From Halomonas sp. QHL1 (GTDB taxonomy: Bacteria; Pseudomonadota; Gammaproteobacteria; Pseudomonadales; Halomonadaceae), in NCBI RefSeq assembly GCF_001882345.1, contig NZ_MINL01000001.1, positions 3,729,852-3,793,851 of the forward strand: a stretch of DNA of 64,000 bases, written 5' to 3'. Positions 54,379 to 63,439 of this stretch are shown here, in pieces. A program made the position numbers and the translations under genes. The notes beneath the pieces are model-generated. The model did not search any database and was not told the origin of the DNA. It was given only the letters and a program-made list of their open reading frames with translations. Numbering within the stretch: the first letter of the stretch is position 1; every line of letters starts with the position of its first letter.

Positions 54379-55629
54379 CTAAGGTGCCCCCGCTAGCGGT
54401 GAATGGTGGCTAGGTGAGTATGGCGCCTCAAATATGGCGTGCTCCATGAGGTTGTCCAGTTGAAGGGCGAGCTGCTGGCTGGCTTCTTCCATCACGCCTA
54501 AGGCGGCCAGTTGCCCATTGCGGTCGCCCAAGCGGGCAAATTTAAGCGCTTCAGCGCCGCTTTCGTGCATGCGGCGATGCGGTGCCGCCAGCGCTCGATA
54601 AGCCTCGGTGCAAACATAGCGTTGGTAGCCTTCACCCTGCTGATGCCAGCGGCCTAAACGACATTGGTGATGGTCTTCTAGCGGGGTATCTGTGTTGGCA
54701 GATAATAGCTGCTTATAAAGCCGACATTTCCACACCGCATGATCAAGCTTAGCGGAGTGTAAAAATGCCGCAGTGGCGCTGTGATGAATCACTTTGTGCA
54801 TATGCAGGGTTTGATCAGTAAGTTGATGCAATGCCTGCTTGGCTGTTTGCGCCGAATGGGCAATCTCGTCGTCGGCCAAACGCTTTTTCACCACGGCTTG
54901 GGAGTGTTCTCTTACTTGGCTATTAACCTGATCCATCAGCAAGCTGAGCTGGTGGCTAAATTGGTGCATATTTAGCGCTAAGCGGTGCACATCATCGGCA
55001 ATGGCTGCCAGCCCTGGAGACTGCTGGCTAGAGGATTCAGCGCTGCCAAGTAGGCCTTGGCTATGGGCTGTTTCAAGCGCCGTGCTAACCGCTAACGCTT
55101 GGGCATGGCCCGCATTCCGCGAGAGGGCGACCTGCAATTGGTTTAGGGCGTGTAAGGTTTTGGCTAGCACTAACGGGGGCAACGCTTCGGCATGCTCTGT
55201 GTCGAGGCAGCACTGATCAAGGGTATTGACGGCTTGTTCAGCTGCGGCGATTAAATTAGCCGTTTCCGTTAATGTGGAGCGCTCACCGGCAAGCTGGTCG
55301 GCGTATTCCTGAATGCCGCTATTTAGAGCAGCCAGCATATCTGCCCCCCTCGCTTGTAGCATGCCGATAGATTGTGCCGGTTTCATCAGGCTTAACAAGC
55401 GGCAACTGGGAGAAGGCGTAGCAGCGTCAAGCTGAGCGCGTAAATCGGCGACTTCCTGTTCCAGGCGGCGAATTTTTTGATACGGGTGCATAAAGGTGAA
55501 CATGGCAAAGGCACCTACGGCAGATAGCAATACCTTGTGTTGATTTGTCACAAAGTATTGCTGAAGGTTCCTCCGTGCGCCTGATTTAATTGCCGTAAAT
55601 GAAGAAATTGATCCGCTGACTAGCTGCAA
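54379..55629 (-). CDS. orphan membrane protein with C-terminal CZB domain
   Basis: A protein of up to 416 residues. A hydrophobic segment (VLLSAVGAFAMFTFMHPYQ) near residue 35-55 precedes a coiled-coil (IRRLEQEVADLRAQL) and a long helical middle. The C-terminal 110 residues are a chemoreceptor zinc-binding domain: a histidine in FLHSAKLDHAVWKCRLY, CRLGRWHQQG, and HRRMHE supply the HCHH-type zinc ligands. The MCP hairpin tip (normally EAARAGE) is missing, so it is not a normal receptor. CZB senses zinc or oxidants such as hypochlorite in relatives. The annotated start is TTG and uncertain. Confidence 0.75.
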   Translation of the reverse strand: MQLVSGSISSFTAIKSGARRNLQQYFVTNQHKVLLSAVGAFAMFTFMHPYQKIRRLEQEVADLRAQLDAATPSPSCRLLSLMKPAQSIGMLQARGADMLAALNSGIQEYADQLAGERSTLTETANLIAAAEQAVNTLDQCCLDTEHAEALPPLVLAKTLHALNQLQVALSRNAGHAQALAVSTALETAHSQGLLGSAESSSQQSPGLAAIADDVHRLALNMHQFSHQLSLLMDQVNSQVREHSQAVVKKRLADDEIAHSAQTAKQALHQLTDQTLHMHKVIHHSATAAFLHSAKLDHAVWKCRLYKQLLSANTDTPLEDHHQCRLGRWHQQGEGYQRYVCTEAYRALAAPHRRMHESGAEALKFARLGDRNGQLAALGVMEEASQQLALQLDNLMEHAIFEAPYSPSHHSPLAGAP

Positions 55630-55671
55630 GACTGAAATTGTTCACGCTTACCGTGACTAAATGTCCCGAAA

Positions 55672-56415
55672 TTAGCGCCGTGCAAGCTGCGCGGCGTCCG
55701 CTGTGCAGCCTAGAAATGCTGAGGTGGCAAGCCACTCAGCATCGGGATAATAAGCGAAGACATACTGATCCTCTTTTAGGCTGTCGATCAGCGGGTAAGT
55801 AACGTCTTCACTTACCGCCGGACAGCCATGACTGCGTCCGAGTCTCCCAGTTTGGGTGATGAAAGCGTCGCTGACATAGTCAGCGCCGTGGATCACAATA
55901 GCGCGCTCAAACGCCAAGTCGTTGACGTTGGGTTCAAGGCCCTCCAGGCGCAGTGAATAGCCGTTGCGCCCATAGTAGCTGTTCATAGTGCGAAACAGGC
56001 CAATACTGGATTGATGGCTATCGGGGGTATTGGAAAACGTTTCTGCTTGGGCGTCGCCGGAACCTTGGCCGTGAGAGACAAGCTCTTCGAAGAGCAGTTT
56101 ATGCTGGCGCAAATCAAATACCCACAGGCGTGGTTCGGTAGACGGCAAGGAGTAATCGATCACCGCAAGGCGCTCGGCATTGGGTTCGGCGCAGTTAAGC
56201 GCTTGAGCGGCTAAACGCAGCGCATCGGGTGAAGCCTGGGGAGCGAGCTGCTGCAACTGATGGTGTAACGGCAGCACGCCGCGAGGGGGCGTTGAATCAA
56301 CTTGGGCGAAGAAACTGGCAGCGTGTAGCGGTAATGTAAATAATGTAAAAGGTAGCGAAAATAATAACGTGGCAACATTTAAACGAAGAGCCATAAAAGT
56401 CGATCCTACGAGCAA
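55672..56415 (-). CDS. murein L,D-transpeptidase catalytic domain protein
   Basis: A 247-residue exported protein (hydrophobic leader to LPLHA) with an L,D-transpeptidase-like domain. RLAVIDYSLPSTEPRLWVFDL, ELVSHGQGSGDAQAETFSN, SSIGLFRTMNSYYGRNGYSLRLEGLEPNVNDLAFERAIVIHGADYVSD and GRLGRSHGCPAVS are present. The last carries the catalytic His-Gly-Cys. Members crosslink or trim peptidoglycan in the periplasm. The start may be ATG 56394 instead (MALRLN). It is divergent from a second L,D-transpeptidase, separated by 85 bases. Confidence 0.85.
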   Translation of the reverse strand: MLVGSTFMALRLNVATLLFSLPFTLFTLPLHAASFFAQVDSTPPRGVLPLHHQLQQLAPQASPDALRLAAQALNCAEPNAERLAVIDYSLPSTEPRLWVFDLRQHKLLFEELVSHGQGSGDAQAETFSNTPDSHQSSIGLFRTMNSYYGRNGYSLRLEGLEPNVNDLAFERAIVIHGADYVSDAFITQTGRLGRSHGCPAVSEDVTYPLIDSLKEDQYVFAYYPDAEWLATSAFLGCTADAAQLARR

Positions 56416-56500
56416 TATCAGTCATTATGAAGATTAGCCGACTAATATAAAAAAACAGGGTCGGCGATGTGGAAGACCATAGTAACGCAAGGAGAGGGCG

Positions 56501-58135
56501 ATGAACGAGATACAGCCACTAAGACAATGGGCGATAGGGGTCGCTCTATGTCTCACGCTTACCCACAGCCCTTTAGGCATTAGCTATGCGCATGCGGACT
56601 CAGCGCCGTTACAACAGGCACTAGCCCAGCAATTAAGCAGCGTGGAAGCGCAGCGGCTACCCGTTGCTGAGTTTTATCAACTGCGCGATGGTCAACCCGC
56701 CTGGCAGTCAGCGAGGGCGGTTGAGTCATTGGTCGCTGCACTCAATAGCTTGGAAACCGACGGCTTAGCACCCGAAGATTACCACGCTGACACGCTGATT
56801 GATGAGTTTCAGCGCAGCCAGGCAAGCGATCAAGTCGCTCAGGCATCGTTTGATATTAAAGCGACTCAGTCGCTGCTGCTGGCGCTGGATCATGTAGAGC
56901 GCGGCAAGGTAAATCCGCGTGATGTCGAACCCCAGTGGGATGCGCAACGCCCAGAGCGTCGCTACTCACTGCTACGCGTTGTGCATGCCGTCGATGACCG
57001 TACGCTTGATAACGCTATCGCGTTGGCCCGACCCTCATCAGCCGAATATCAACAGTTGCGCAATGCCCTGAAGCAGCATTATCAGTTGGCTAACTTAGGT
57101 AGCGCGCCCTACCTAGCGGCGCGGGATGAGTCGCTTCGCCCAGGCGATGAGGCCGACGATGTGAGCGTGCTGCGTCAACGTCTAGCGCTGTGGGGAGAGG
57201 CTGATTTGCAGGTGGCTGACAGCAGTGCTTATCCAATGATAAGAGTGCAGGCGGCGGCTAATCGGCGCACCTTTGATGCACCGCTAGAAGCCGCTGTGAG
57301 GCGTTTCCAGCGCCGCCATTTGCTGCAGGAGGATGGCGTGGTGGGCGAACAAACTCGCCTGGCGTTGAATACCTCGGTGGCGTCGCGAATCGATCAGCTG
57401 CGGGTCAATTTAGAGCGTGCCCGGTGGATCCGTCCGATGCAGTCTGCTGAGCCACGGGTATGGGTCGATATTGCGGGCTACCGGATGCACTACGTGCGCC
57501 CGAACGGCCAGCACTGGGATGCCCGTGTGGTGGTAGGGACGCCGCATCGCGAGACGCCGATTATCCACTCCACGATCAGCCATTTAACCATTAACCCCTC
57601 CTGGACAATCCCTCCGACGATTATGCGCGAGGATGTGTTGCCCCAGGTGCGTGCCGATATCGACTACTTGGCGCGTAAAAATATCCAGGTGATTAGCACC
57701 ATGGGCGAACTGCTTGCTGCAGAGGAGATCGACTGGCAGCGCCCCGGCAGCGTTATGTTGCGCCAAGTGGCGGGTGCGGGTAATCCGCTAGGTCGCGTCG
57801 TGGTGCGGTTTCCCAACGATGACATGATCTATTTGCACGACACCCCCGCACAGGGTTTATTCCAGCGCGATCAGCGTGCACTCAGTTCAGGCTGTATTCG
57901 GGTTGAAGGTGTGGCTGAGCTGGCGCAAATGCTGCTGCAAGATACCGGCAGTCGTTACCAAATGAGTTCGCTGTTAAATGGGGGGAGTGATCGCAATGTG
58001 AGCTTGTCCCAGCGTATTCCGATTGCGCTGCATTATTTAACCGCATGGCCGAATGCCGATGGTGAAGTGGAGTTTAGGCCTGATATCTACCGCCGTGATG
58101 CAACGCTACTGGCGGCATTGCGTCGTTCGGTCTAG
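56501..58135 (+). CDS. ldtD: L,D-transpeptidase, YcbB/LdtD type
   Basis: A 544-residue periplasmic enzyme that makes 3-3 crosslinks in peptidoglycan. Signal peptide is at 1-33 (cleaved near YAHA-DS). A helical scaffold with LNSLETDGLAPEDYHADTL follows, then a peptidoglycan-binding domain (about 220-285; LEAAVRRFQRRHLLQEDGVVGEQTRLALN). The catalytic YkuD domain (about 330-500) has TINPSWTIPPTIMREDVLP and the active site YLHDTPAQGLFQRDQRALSSGCIRVE with its cysteine. The architecture matches E. coli LdtD. The ribosome site is AAGGAGA. It is bounded by a strong terminator. Confidence 0.92.
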   Translation: MNEIQPLRQWAIGVALCLTLTHSPLGISYAHADSAPLQQALAQQLSSVEAQRLPVAEFYQLRDGQPAWQSARAVESLVAALNSLETDGLAPEDYHADTLIDEFQRSQASDQVAQASFDIKATQSLLLALDHVERGKVNPRDVEPQWDAQRPERRYSLLRVVHAVDDRTLDNAIALARPSSAEYQQLRNALKQHYQLANLGSAPYLAARDESLRPGDEADDVSVLRQRLALWGEADLQVADSSAYPMIRVQAAANRRTFDAPLEAAVRRFQRRHLLQEDGVVGEQTRLALNTSVASRIDQLRVNLERARWIRPMQSAEPRVWVDIAGYRMHYVRPNGQHWDARVVVGTPHRETPIIHSTISHLTINPSWTIPPTIMREDVLPQVRADIDYLARKNIQVISTMGELLAAEEIDWQRPGSVMLRQVAGAGNPLGRVVVRFPNDDMIYLHDTPAQGLFQRDQRALSSGCIRVEGVAELAQMLLQDTGSRYQMSSLLNGGSDRNVSLSQRIPIALHYLTAWPNADGEVEFRPDIYRRDATLLAALRRSV

Positions 58136-58155
58136 GTATTGAGATAGCGCAAGCC

Positions 58156-58192
58156 AACGCAAAACACCGCCAAAATGGCGGTGTTTTGCGTT
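58156..58192. terminator. bidirectional terminator between ldtD and the M23 gene
   Basis: A seventeen-pair perfect stem (58156-58172 with 58176-58192), core ACACCGCCA / TGGCGGTGT, with A-rich and T-rich ends. It lies between convergent genes. Confidence 0.85.
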
Positions 58193-58215
58193 AAGCATCG
58201 AATTGAACCGAATCG

Positions 58216-59937
58216 TTAGTCGTCGCTTTCCTGTTGGTAGTTAGCCACGCTAACCGGCCCTGTTTCGCCGCTTTCCAGTGTCGCCAGTATCGGTGCTGCC
58301 TGGGTTTGGAACGCAATAAGCGTGTCGCCGCTCAAGCTGGTGTTTTCAGGCAGGGGAACCGTCATCGCATTGACCGGTGAGTTGTTGACGATGACTTCAT
58401 AGTGCAGGTGAGGCCCAGTGCTACGGCCTGTATTGCCTGATAGTGCAATACGCTCGCCCATCGTTACCCGTTCACCTTGCTTAACCAGCGGGCGGGAGAG
58501 GTGCAGGTAGCGAGTACGGTAGCCATTGTCGTGACGGACGACAATATAGCGTCCTGCGGCGTGATGGTTACTCACGCGCTCGACAACACCATTGGCGGGA
58601 GCCGTTACCGGCGTGCCAATGGGCATGGCAAAGTCGGTACCGTTATGCGGGCTAACACGGCCAGTGACCGGGTGCTTACGCCGCGGGTTAAAGTTGGAGC
58701 TTAAGCGGTAGCTGCCTTCAAACGGGTGGCGGGCAAAGGCGGGGTCCAAACTGCCGCCCTCAGGCGTGTAGAAATTATCGTCGCTGGCATTTCGTACAAC
58801 GGTTAAGTCCATGCGTTCGCCGTCGTAATGAACCGCTAATACGCGAGAATCGAGTGTTTCCCCATCGATCATGTCTGACTCAACCAGTACCTGAAAGCGG
58901 TCACCGCGGCGGCTATCGCGCCGAAAATCAAGCTTCTTTTCAAGTAGCTTCGTCAGTTCCGTTACCGAGCCGCTGTTTAAGCCTGTTGCCTGGGCGGAGC
59001 GCGCAAAACTACCGCTGACGCTACCTGCATAGAGGCGCTGAACAGGTTCGCCCTGGCGCTCTATAGTGGTAATGGCGAAGTGGTCTGCATCCTTCTCCAA
59101 CAATATGCCATTGCGGGTATTTTTCATCATCCGCAGCGATAACAAGCGCCCATCTTCATCCAACTGGTAATCAAAGCTGTGACCAGCGCGCCAATTCGTT
59201 AGCATGCGCTGATCGGGTAAATCTTCAAGCAGGGCCATCACTTCGCTGTAGCCAAGGCCTAGTTCATTCTGGGCCAATACGGCAAAAGTTTCGCCGGATT
59301 CGACAATATGCGTTTCCCATTCAGGCACGAACGGCTCTTCTGCTGCCAGCTCTAACTCCAGGAACGAGATATCGTCAAATAGATCAACGCCGTAATCCTC
59401 ATAAGAGGTGGCGTCGGCTATTTCAACAGAGGAAGTGTTATCTGCATCCAGCATGCCACTGGCCAGGGTGCCCAGCACAATCGCCATATGCAGTGCGCCA
59501 TCATCAAGGGCGTCGCTGCCCAGCGCTGGAGTATTCAGCATTGGTGCTTCGAGTGACGCGGCATTCAACACCGTGATATTACTACCTAACACTGGTTGAT
59601 TTGTCATGCCAGCTTCTGCGCTGGCGATGACGTCAAGATCAATGATCTCGGTTACGGTGAGTTCACTAAGGGGAATATTTTCGCGAGTGGCGTCGAGGGC
59701 GCGTGAGGCGCGATCGATCGCATCTGCCACGGGGGTTCGTTCTTGACGCAGGGAAGGAACGCCCGGAGCAGAGTCACTCGGAAGCGGAACCAGCACGCTT
59801 TCGAGTGGGGTATGTGATTGATTTAAATCTTGATATGTCGTCAGTAATTTTTGTGTGCCCAGCACAGTGACCATTGTGGCCACGGGTAACAGTAATAATT
59901 TATGCGTGCGGGGCAGCGAATGAAGGATTCGCAACAT
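58216..59937 (-). CDS. mepM: M23 family murein endopeptidase, MepM-like
   Basis: A 573-residue periplasmic protein anchored by an N-terminal hydrophobic segment (LLLLPVATMVTVLG). A low-complexity acidic linker leads to an OapA/LysM-like module (about 200-290; WETHIVESGETFAVLAQNELGLGYSEVMALLEDLPDQRMLTNWRAGHSF). The M23 domain (about 430-530) has HNGTDFAMPIG, RYLHLSRPLVKQGERVTMGERIALSGNTG and GPHLHYEV, the zinc and catalytic histidines. MepM cleaves D-Ala-mDAP crosslinks for cell growth. The long acidic linker fits a halophile. Confidence 0.9.
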   Translation of the reverse strand: MLRILHSLPRTHKLLLLPVATMVTVLGTQKLLTTYQDLNQSHTPLESVLVPLPSDSAPGVPSLRQERTPVADAIDRASRALDATRENIPLSELTVTEIIDLDVIASAEAGMTNQPVLGSNITVLNAASLEAPMLNTPALGSDALDDGALHMAIVLGTLASGMLDADNTSSVEIADATSYEDYGVDLFDDISFLELELAAEEPFVPEWETHIVESGETFAVLAQNELGLGYSEVMALLEDLPDQRMLTNWRAGHSFDYQLDEDGRLLSLRMMKNTRNGILLEKDADHFAITTIERQGEPVQRLYAGSVSGSFARSAQATGLNSGSVTELTKLLEKKLDFRRDSRRGDRFQVLVESDMIDGETLDSRVLAVHYDGERMDLTVVRNASDDNFYTPEGGSLDPAFARHPFEGSYRLSSNFNPRRKHPVTGRVSPHNGTDFAMPIGTPVTAPANGVVERVSNHHAAGRYIVVRHDNGYRTRYLHLSRPLVKQGERVTMGERIALSGNTGRSTGPHLHYEVIVNNSPVNAMTVPLPENTSLSGDTLIAFQTQAAPILATLESGETGPVSVANYQQESDD

Positions 59938-60388
59938 GGGAAAATGGACCGCCGAGTTCGTGATTAATAATAACTATAAAGTGAATAAACTCAGAAACCA
60001 TACCCCATGAAAGCATGAGTGCATAGACTGTATATCTATACATAAAACGTAATTTAATACAAAAAAGACAATAATAGCTAAAGATTACTATTTATAAACA
60101 CCGTTTGCTAACAAATGTAACCAATAAAGTGAGTTAACTAAATAACCTGAGTTAAGCATAGACAAAAATTAACTTTTTTAAAGTCGAAATATAATAAATG
60201 TGGAGCGTTTAGCTGTTCGGCAAGCACTGAACACTTTTTTTACCTGCCGTTAGCGGCTATTTTTCAGTCCTTTCACAAGCATAAGCGGAAGTATTGGCTG
60301 TTTCCTGGCATTCTAGCCATGTTTTCGAACACATGTTTTTTCGAACATTAAGCGCATTGTATCGCTGTATTGCGTTGAGGAAATCGAA
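59938..60388. other. AT-rich intergenic region between mepM and lysR
   Basis: About 450 bases with no plausible gene. The left 250 bases are very AT-rich and probably hold the leftward mepM promoter. The right end carries a tandem TTTTCGAACA repeat near the lysR start. I see no repeats or RNA genes otherwise. Confidence 0.6.
60320..60347. promoter_or_regulatory. tandem TTTTCGAACA motif upstream of lysR
   Basis: TTTTCGAACA occurs at 60322-60331 and 60338-60347, each preceded by TG, giving TGTTTTCGAACA and TGTTTTTTCGAACA. The TTCGAA cores are self-complementary. The pair lies 42-67 bases before the LysR-family start, where an autoregulatory site would be expected. Confidence 0.45.
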
Positions 60389-61312
60389 ATGTCCCGGGTA
60401 ACACTTTCACAATGGCAAATGTTGGCCGCCGTGGTTGACCATGGTGGATTTGCGCGTGCGGCAGAAGCTGTACATAAAAGTCCTTCCACGCTGAATCATG
60501 CCGTGCATAAGTTAGAAGAGCAGTTAGGCGTCCAGGTGCTAGAGCCTATTGGTCGACAAGTGCGGTTAACCGAAGCTGGCGAGCTGCTGCTTCGGCGTGC
60601 GCGTCAATTAATAGAGAGTGCGGCTTCACTTGAGGATGTCGCCACCCGGCTAGCCGCTGGTTTAGAAGCGGAAGTAGTGGTCGCCATCGATCAGGTATTT
60701 CCTGCTGCCGCTCAAGCCAAAGCGTTAGAACGCTTCTCGGAAACGTATCCCCAGGTGCGCGTTCAGCTACACGAGAGTGTGCTCAATGGCGGCATTGAAA
60801 TGCTCTACGATGGCCGCGCAGACTTGGTGGTCTCCGGCATTGAGGCGCAGGGCTTCTTGGGCGAACCGCTGGTAACCGTGCGTTTTGTTGCGGTGGCGCA
60901 TCCCCAGCATGCGCTGCACCAGTTGGGTCGCTCGTTGGATCTTCGCGATTTGGCCCAGCATCGGCAGTTGGTGGTGCGTGATTCAGCACTGCGCCAATCA
61001 ACCAACGCTGGCTGGTTGAAAGCTGAGCAGCGCTGGACCGTCAGCCACCTTAATACCTCACTGGATATGCTAAGACGAGGCCTGGGCTTTGCCTGGATGC
61101 CGGAGACACGTATTGTTGAGGAGTTAAACAGCGGTCAATTAAAGCCGCTGCCACTCCCCGCGGGCGGTATTCGTGAAGTGCCGATTCAGATGATTTTTCG
61201 CGACCGGGATCGGGCAGGGCCTGCGGCTCACGCAATGGCCGCTGCACTGAAACAGGCCGTGGTAAGCGAGTGTGCGCTGCATGATTCGACTTACTCGAAT
61301 GAAAGGCCGTAA
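60389..61312 (+). CDS. LysR-family transcriptional regulator
   Basis: A 307-residue LysR regulator. The N-terminal helix-turn-helix (about 1-62) reads LSQWQMLAAVVDHGGFARAAEAVHKSPSTLNHAVHKLEEQLGVQVLEPIGRQVRLTEAGE. The effector domain (about 90-290) shows VAIDQVFPAAAQAKALERFSETYPQVRVQLHE, GRADLVVSGIE and GLGFAWMPETRIVEE. The start follows TTGAGGAAA. The target may be its own gene or a neighbour such as the glutathionyl-hydroquinone reductase 90 bases downstream; effector unknown. Confidence 0.9.
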   Translation: MSRVTLSQWQMLAAVVDHGGFARAAEAVHKSPSTLNHAVHKLEEQLGVQVLEPIGRQVRLTEAGELLLRRARQLIESAASLEDVATRLAAGLEAEVVVAIDQVFPAAAQAKALERFSETYPQVRVQLHESVLNGGIEMLYDGRADLVVSGIEAQGFLGEPLVTVRFVAVAHPQHALHQLGRSLDLRDLAQHRQLVVRDSALRQSTNAGWLKAEQRWTVSHLNTSLDMLRRGLGFAWMPETRIVEELNSGQLKPLPLPAGGIREVPIQMIFRDRDRAGPAAHAMAAALKQAVVSECALHDSTYSNERP

Positions 61313-61403
61313 AACATCCGCTTGAGCCTCCCTGAAGCGGGCGTATGCTGAAAAAAAGTAACGCGATAGCTAAGACTCCAAAAAACTTTTCAGGAGACGC
61401 CTC

Positions 61404-62396
61404 ATGGGACTACTTGTAAACGGCGAATGGCAAGATCAGTGGTATGACACTAAAAAACACGGCGGCGAGTTTGTTCGCGAATCTGCTCAGTTGCGCGACT
61501 GGGTGGGTGACCAGCCGGAAACAGACGGTGACTGCTACCCAGCGGAAAAAGAGCGTTACCATTTATATGTCTCCCTCGCCTGCCCCTGGGCGCATCGCAC
61601 GCTGATTATGCGTAAGCTGAAAGGGCTGGAGCCGTTGATCGGCACATCCCATGTTAGCCCATTAATGCTCGACCAAGGCTGGACGTACCGCCAGGACGAA
61701 GGCGCCAGTGGCGACCCCATTAACGGCGTCGACTTTCATCACCAGCTGTATACCATGACCGACCCAAACTATACCGGTCGTGTCACCGTGCCCGTGCTAT
61801 GGGACAAACAGCGCAGTGCCATTGTTAATAATGAATCTGCGGATCTGCTGCGTATGTTTAACCAAGCGTTTGATGAGTTGACCGGCAACGACTTGGATTT
61901 TTACCCAGAAGACCTGCGTGGGGTCATTGATGACGTAAACGCCGATGTCTATGACCATATCAATAACGGTGTTTATAAATCAGGCTTTGCCACCGAGCAG
62001 GCGGTTTATGAGAAGCACGTGAAGGCACTGTTTGACGCCCTAGAGCGTATGGAAGCACGTTTGGCCGAACATCGTTACCTAGCAGGAGAGTGGTTAACCG
62101 AAGCAGATATCCGTCTGTTTACGACGCTGATCCGATTTGATGCGGTTTACTACGGGCATTTTAAATGCAATTTTAAACGCATTGAGGATTATCCCAACCT
62201 CTCCAATTACGTGAGGGAAATCTATCAGTGGCCGGGGGTGGCAGAGACCGTCAATATGGACCATATCAAACGCCACTACTATTATAGTCATGACACGATC
62301 AACCCTACGCGTATCGTACCTACCGGGCCGTTGCTCGACTTTGAGCAGCCTCATGACCGCGAGCGTTTGCCGGGGCAGGGCGTACGACGTAAATAG
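61404..62396 (+). CDS. yqjG: glutathionyl-hydroquinone reductase (Xi-class GST)
   Basis: A 330-residue cytoplasmic enzyme. LYVSLACPWAHRTLIMRKLKGLE has the catalytic cysteine of the CPWAHR motif. HQLYTMTDPNYTGRVTVPVLWDKQRSAIVNNESADLLRMF contains the glutathione-binding NES-type loop. A helical C-domain with GEWLTEADIRLFTTLIRFDAVYYGHFKCN completes the ECM4/YqjG family. It releases glutathione from glutathionyl-hydroquinones. The ribosome site is CAGGAG. It ends at a strong bidirectional hairpin. Confidence 0.93.
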   Translation: MGLLVNGEWQDQWYDTKKHGGEFVRESAQLRDWVGDQPETDGDCYPAEKERYHLYVSLACPWAHRTLIMRKLKGLEPLIGTSHVSPLMLDQGWTYRQDEGASGDPINGVDFHHQLYTMTDPNYTGRVTVPVLWDKQRSAIVNNESADLLRMFNQAFDELTGNDLDFYPEDLRGVIDDVNADVYDHINNGVYKSGFATEQAVYEKHVKALFDALERMEARLAEHRYLAGEWLTEADIRLFTTLIRFDAVYYGHFKCNFKRIEDYPNLSNYVREIYQWPGVAETVNMDHIKRHYYYSHDTINPTRIVPTGPLLDFEQPHDRERLPGQGVRRK

Positions 62397-62420
62397 CTCA
62401 CCACATGTAGCTAGCATCAA

Positions 62421-62448
62421 AAAGGGCCGCCTATATAGGCGGCCCTTT
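62421..62448. terminator. bidirectional terminator between yqjG and the PRC-barrel gene
   Basis: A perfect 28-base palindrome: AAAGGGCCGCCTAT and its complement. U-rich on both ends (CCCTTT either way). It lies between convergent genes. Confidence 0.85.
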
Positions 62449-62489
62449 AAACTGCGCTCTTCAGTCAATCTAACGATAGCGTTTAGCCA

Positions 62490-62972
62490 TTAATCGTCAG
62501 CATTTACTGCTTCGCGGGTACGCTGCCAGGCGCTTTCAGCACCTTCTTGGGTGGTTTCCCAAGCATCACGGGCATTGGCTTTGGTCTGCTCCCACCAATC
62601 GTTGTTGTAGGCGGGGAAGGCTTCGACTTCTTCCTGGCTGGCTTCGACCATAATGCGGTGCTCGGTGTCACCGTCATCTTCCGTCTCGGTTTCGAGAGTG
62701 AAGTAATCAGTGCCGACAACAATTTCGCGGCCACCTAGGCCAAGCACTGAACCACTTTCGATCACAATCGCATTAATACGCATCTCTTCATCAAACAGGA
62801 TGTCTTCAACATCGCCGATCTCTTCACCGGAACCGCCGGAAAAATAGACCTCTGCATCAAGAATGTCGTCGGCAGAATACATACCCTGGGGCTCATTGGA
62901 TGCATGAGCGCCCATGGCAAAGCTTCCCAGTAGGGCTGTACCGATTGCGGTTGTCAGAAGTGTCTTACGCAT
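62490..62972 (-). CDS. secreted PRC-barrel domain protein
   Basis: A 160-residue exported protein. The signal peptide is LLTTAIGTALLGSFAMGAHA, followed by a PRC-barrel (about 35-105; VYFSGGSGEEIGDVEDILFDEEMRINAIVIES and LGLGGREIVVG). The C-terminal tail is a helical acidic stretch (NARDAWETTQEGAESAWQRTREAVNADD). Such proteins are common in halophiles and soil bacteria and are often stress-induced; no function is known. A CsbD gene of similar character follows upstream on the same strand. Confidence 0.82.
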   Translation of the reverse strand: MRKTLLTTAIGTALLGSFAMGAHASNEPQGMYSADDILDAEVYFSGGSGEEIGDVEDILFDEEMRINAIVIESGSVLGLGGREIVVGTDYFTLETETEDDGDTEHRIMVEASQEEVEAFPAYNNDWWEQTKANARDAWETTQEGAESAWQRTREAVNADD

Positions 62973-63124
62973 AGCATCTCTCCATGTGGCTACGATAGAT
63001 AGTAAGTCGATACGGCTGCAGATAGTGAAGGGATAACGTAACCAGAACCTTCACTACATTATGTTGCTAAGAAAACCGACCTACCAAAACGGAAATGGTG
63101 TAATTAGAGGGTGCAGTAACAGTA

Positions 63125-63322
63125 TTACTGCTTATCAGCCCAGTCATCGGCTTGGCGCTCTGCTTCTTCGCGCTCAAGACCGTACTTCTGCTGAAGCTTG
63201 CCCACTAGCTGATCTTTCTTACCGCCGATCTGATCCAGTTCGTCGTCAGTAATCTCGCCCCAGCTAGAGCGGGCCTTACCCTTCATCTCTTTCCATCTGC
63301 CTTCAATTTGATCCCAGTTCAT
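63125..63322 (-). CDS. CsbD family stress protein
   Basis: A 65-residue highly charged protein with the CsbD hallmark: MNWDQIEGRWKEMKGKARSSWGEITDDELDQIGGKKDQLVGKLQQKYGLEREEAE. CsbD proteins accumulate in general stress response (YjbJ in E. coli) but have no defined reaction. The start follows AAGGAG. It is 152 bases from the PRC-barrel gene on the same strand. Confidence 0.92.
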   Translation of the reverse strand: MNWDQIEGRWKEMKGKARSSWGEITDDELDQIGGKKDQLVGKLQQKYGLEREEAERQADDWADKQ

Positions 63323-63439
63323 TGCATCGCTCCTTGAGAATAGTGAACTTAATTAGGCATTTCCTAGGTTAGACCATATTTGCATGAGTGCAAGTCCTTG
63401 ATCCAATGTGGTGTAAGTTAAAAGCACTGGTAAAAGCTG

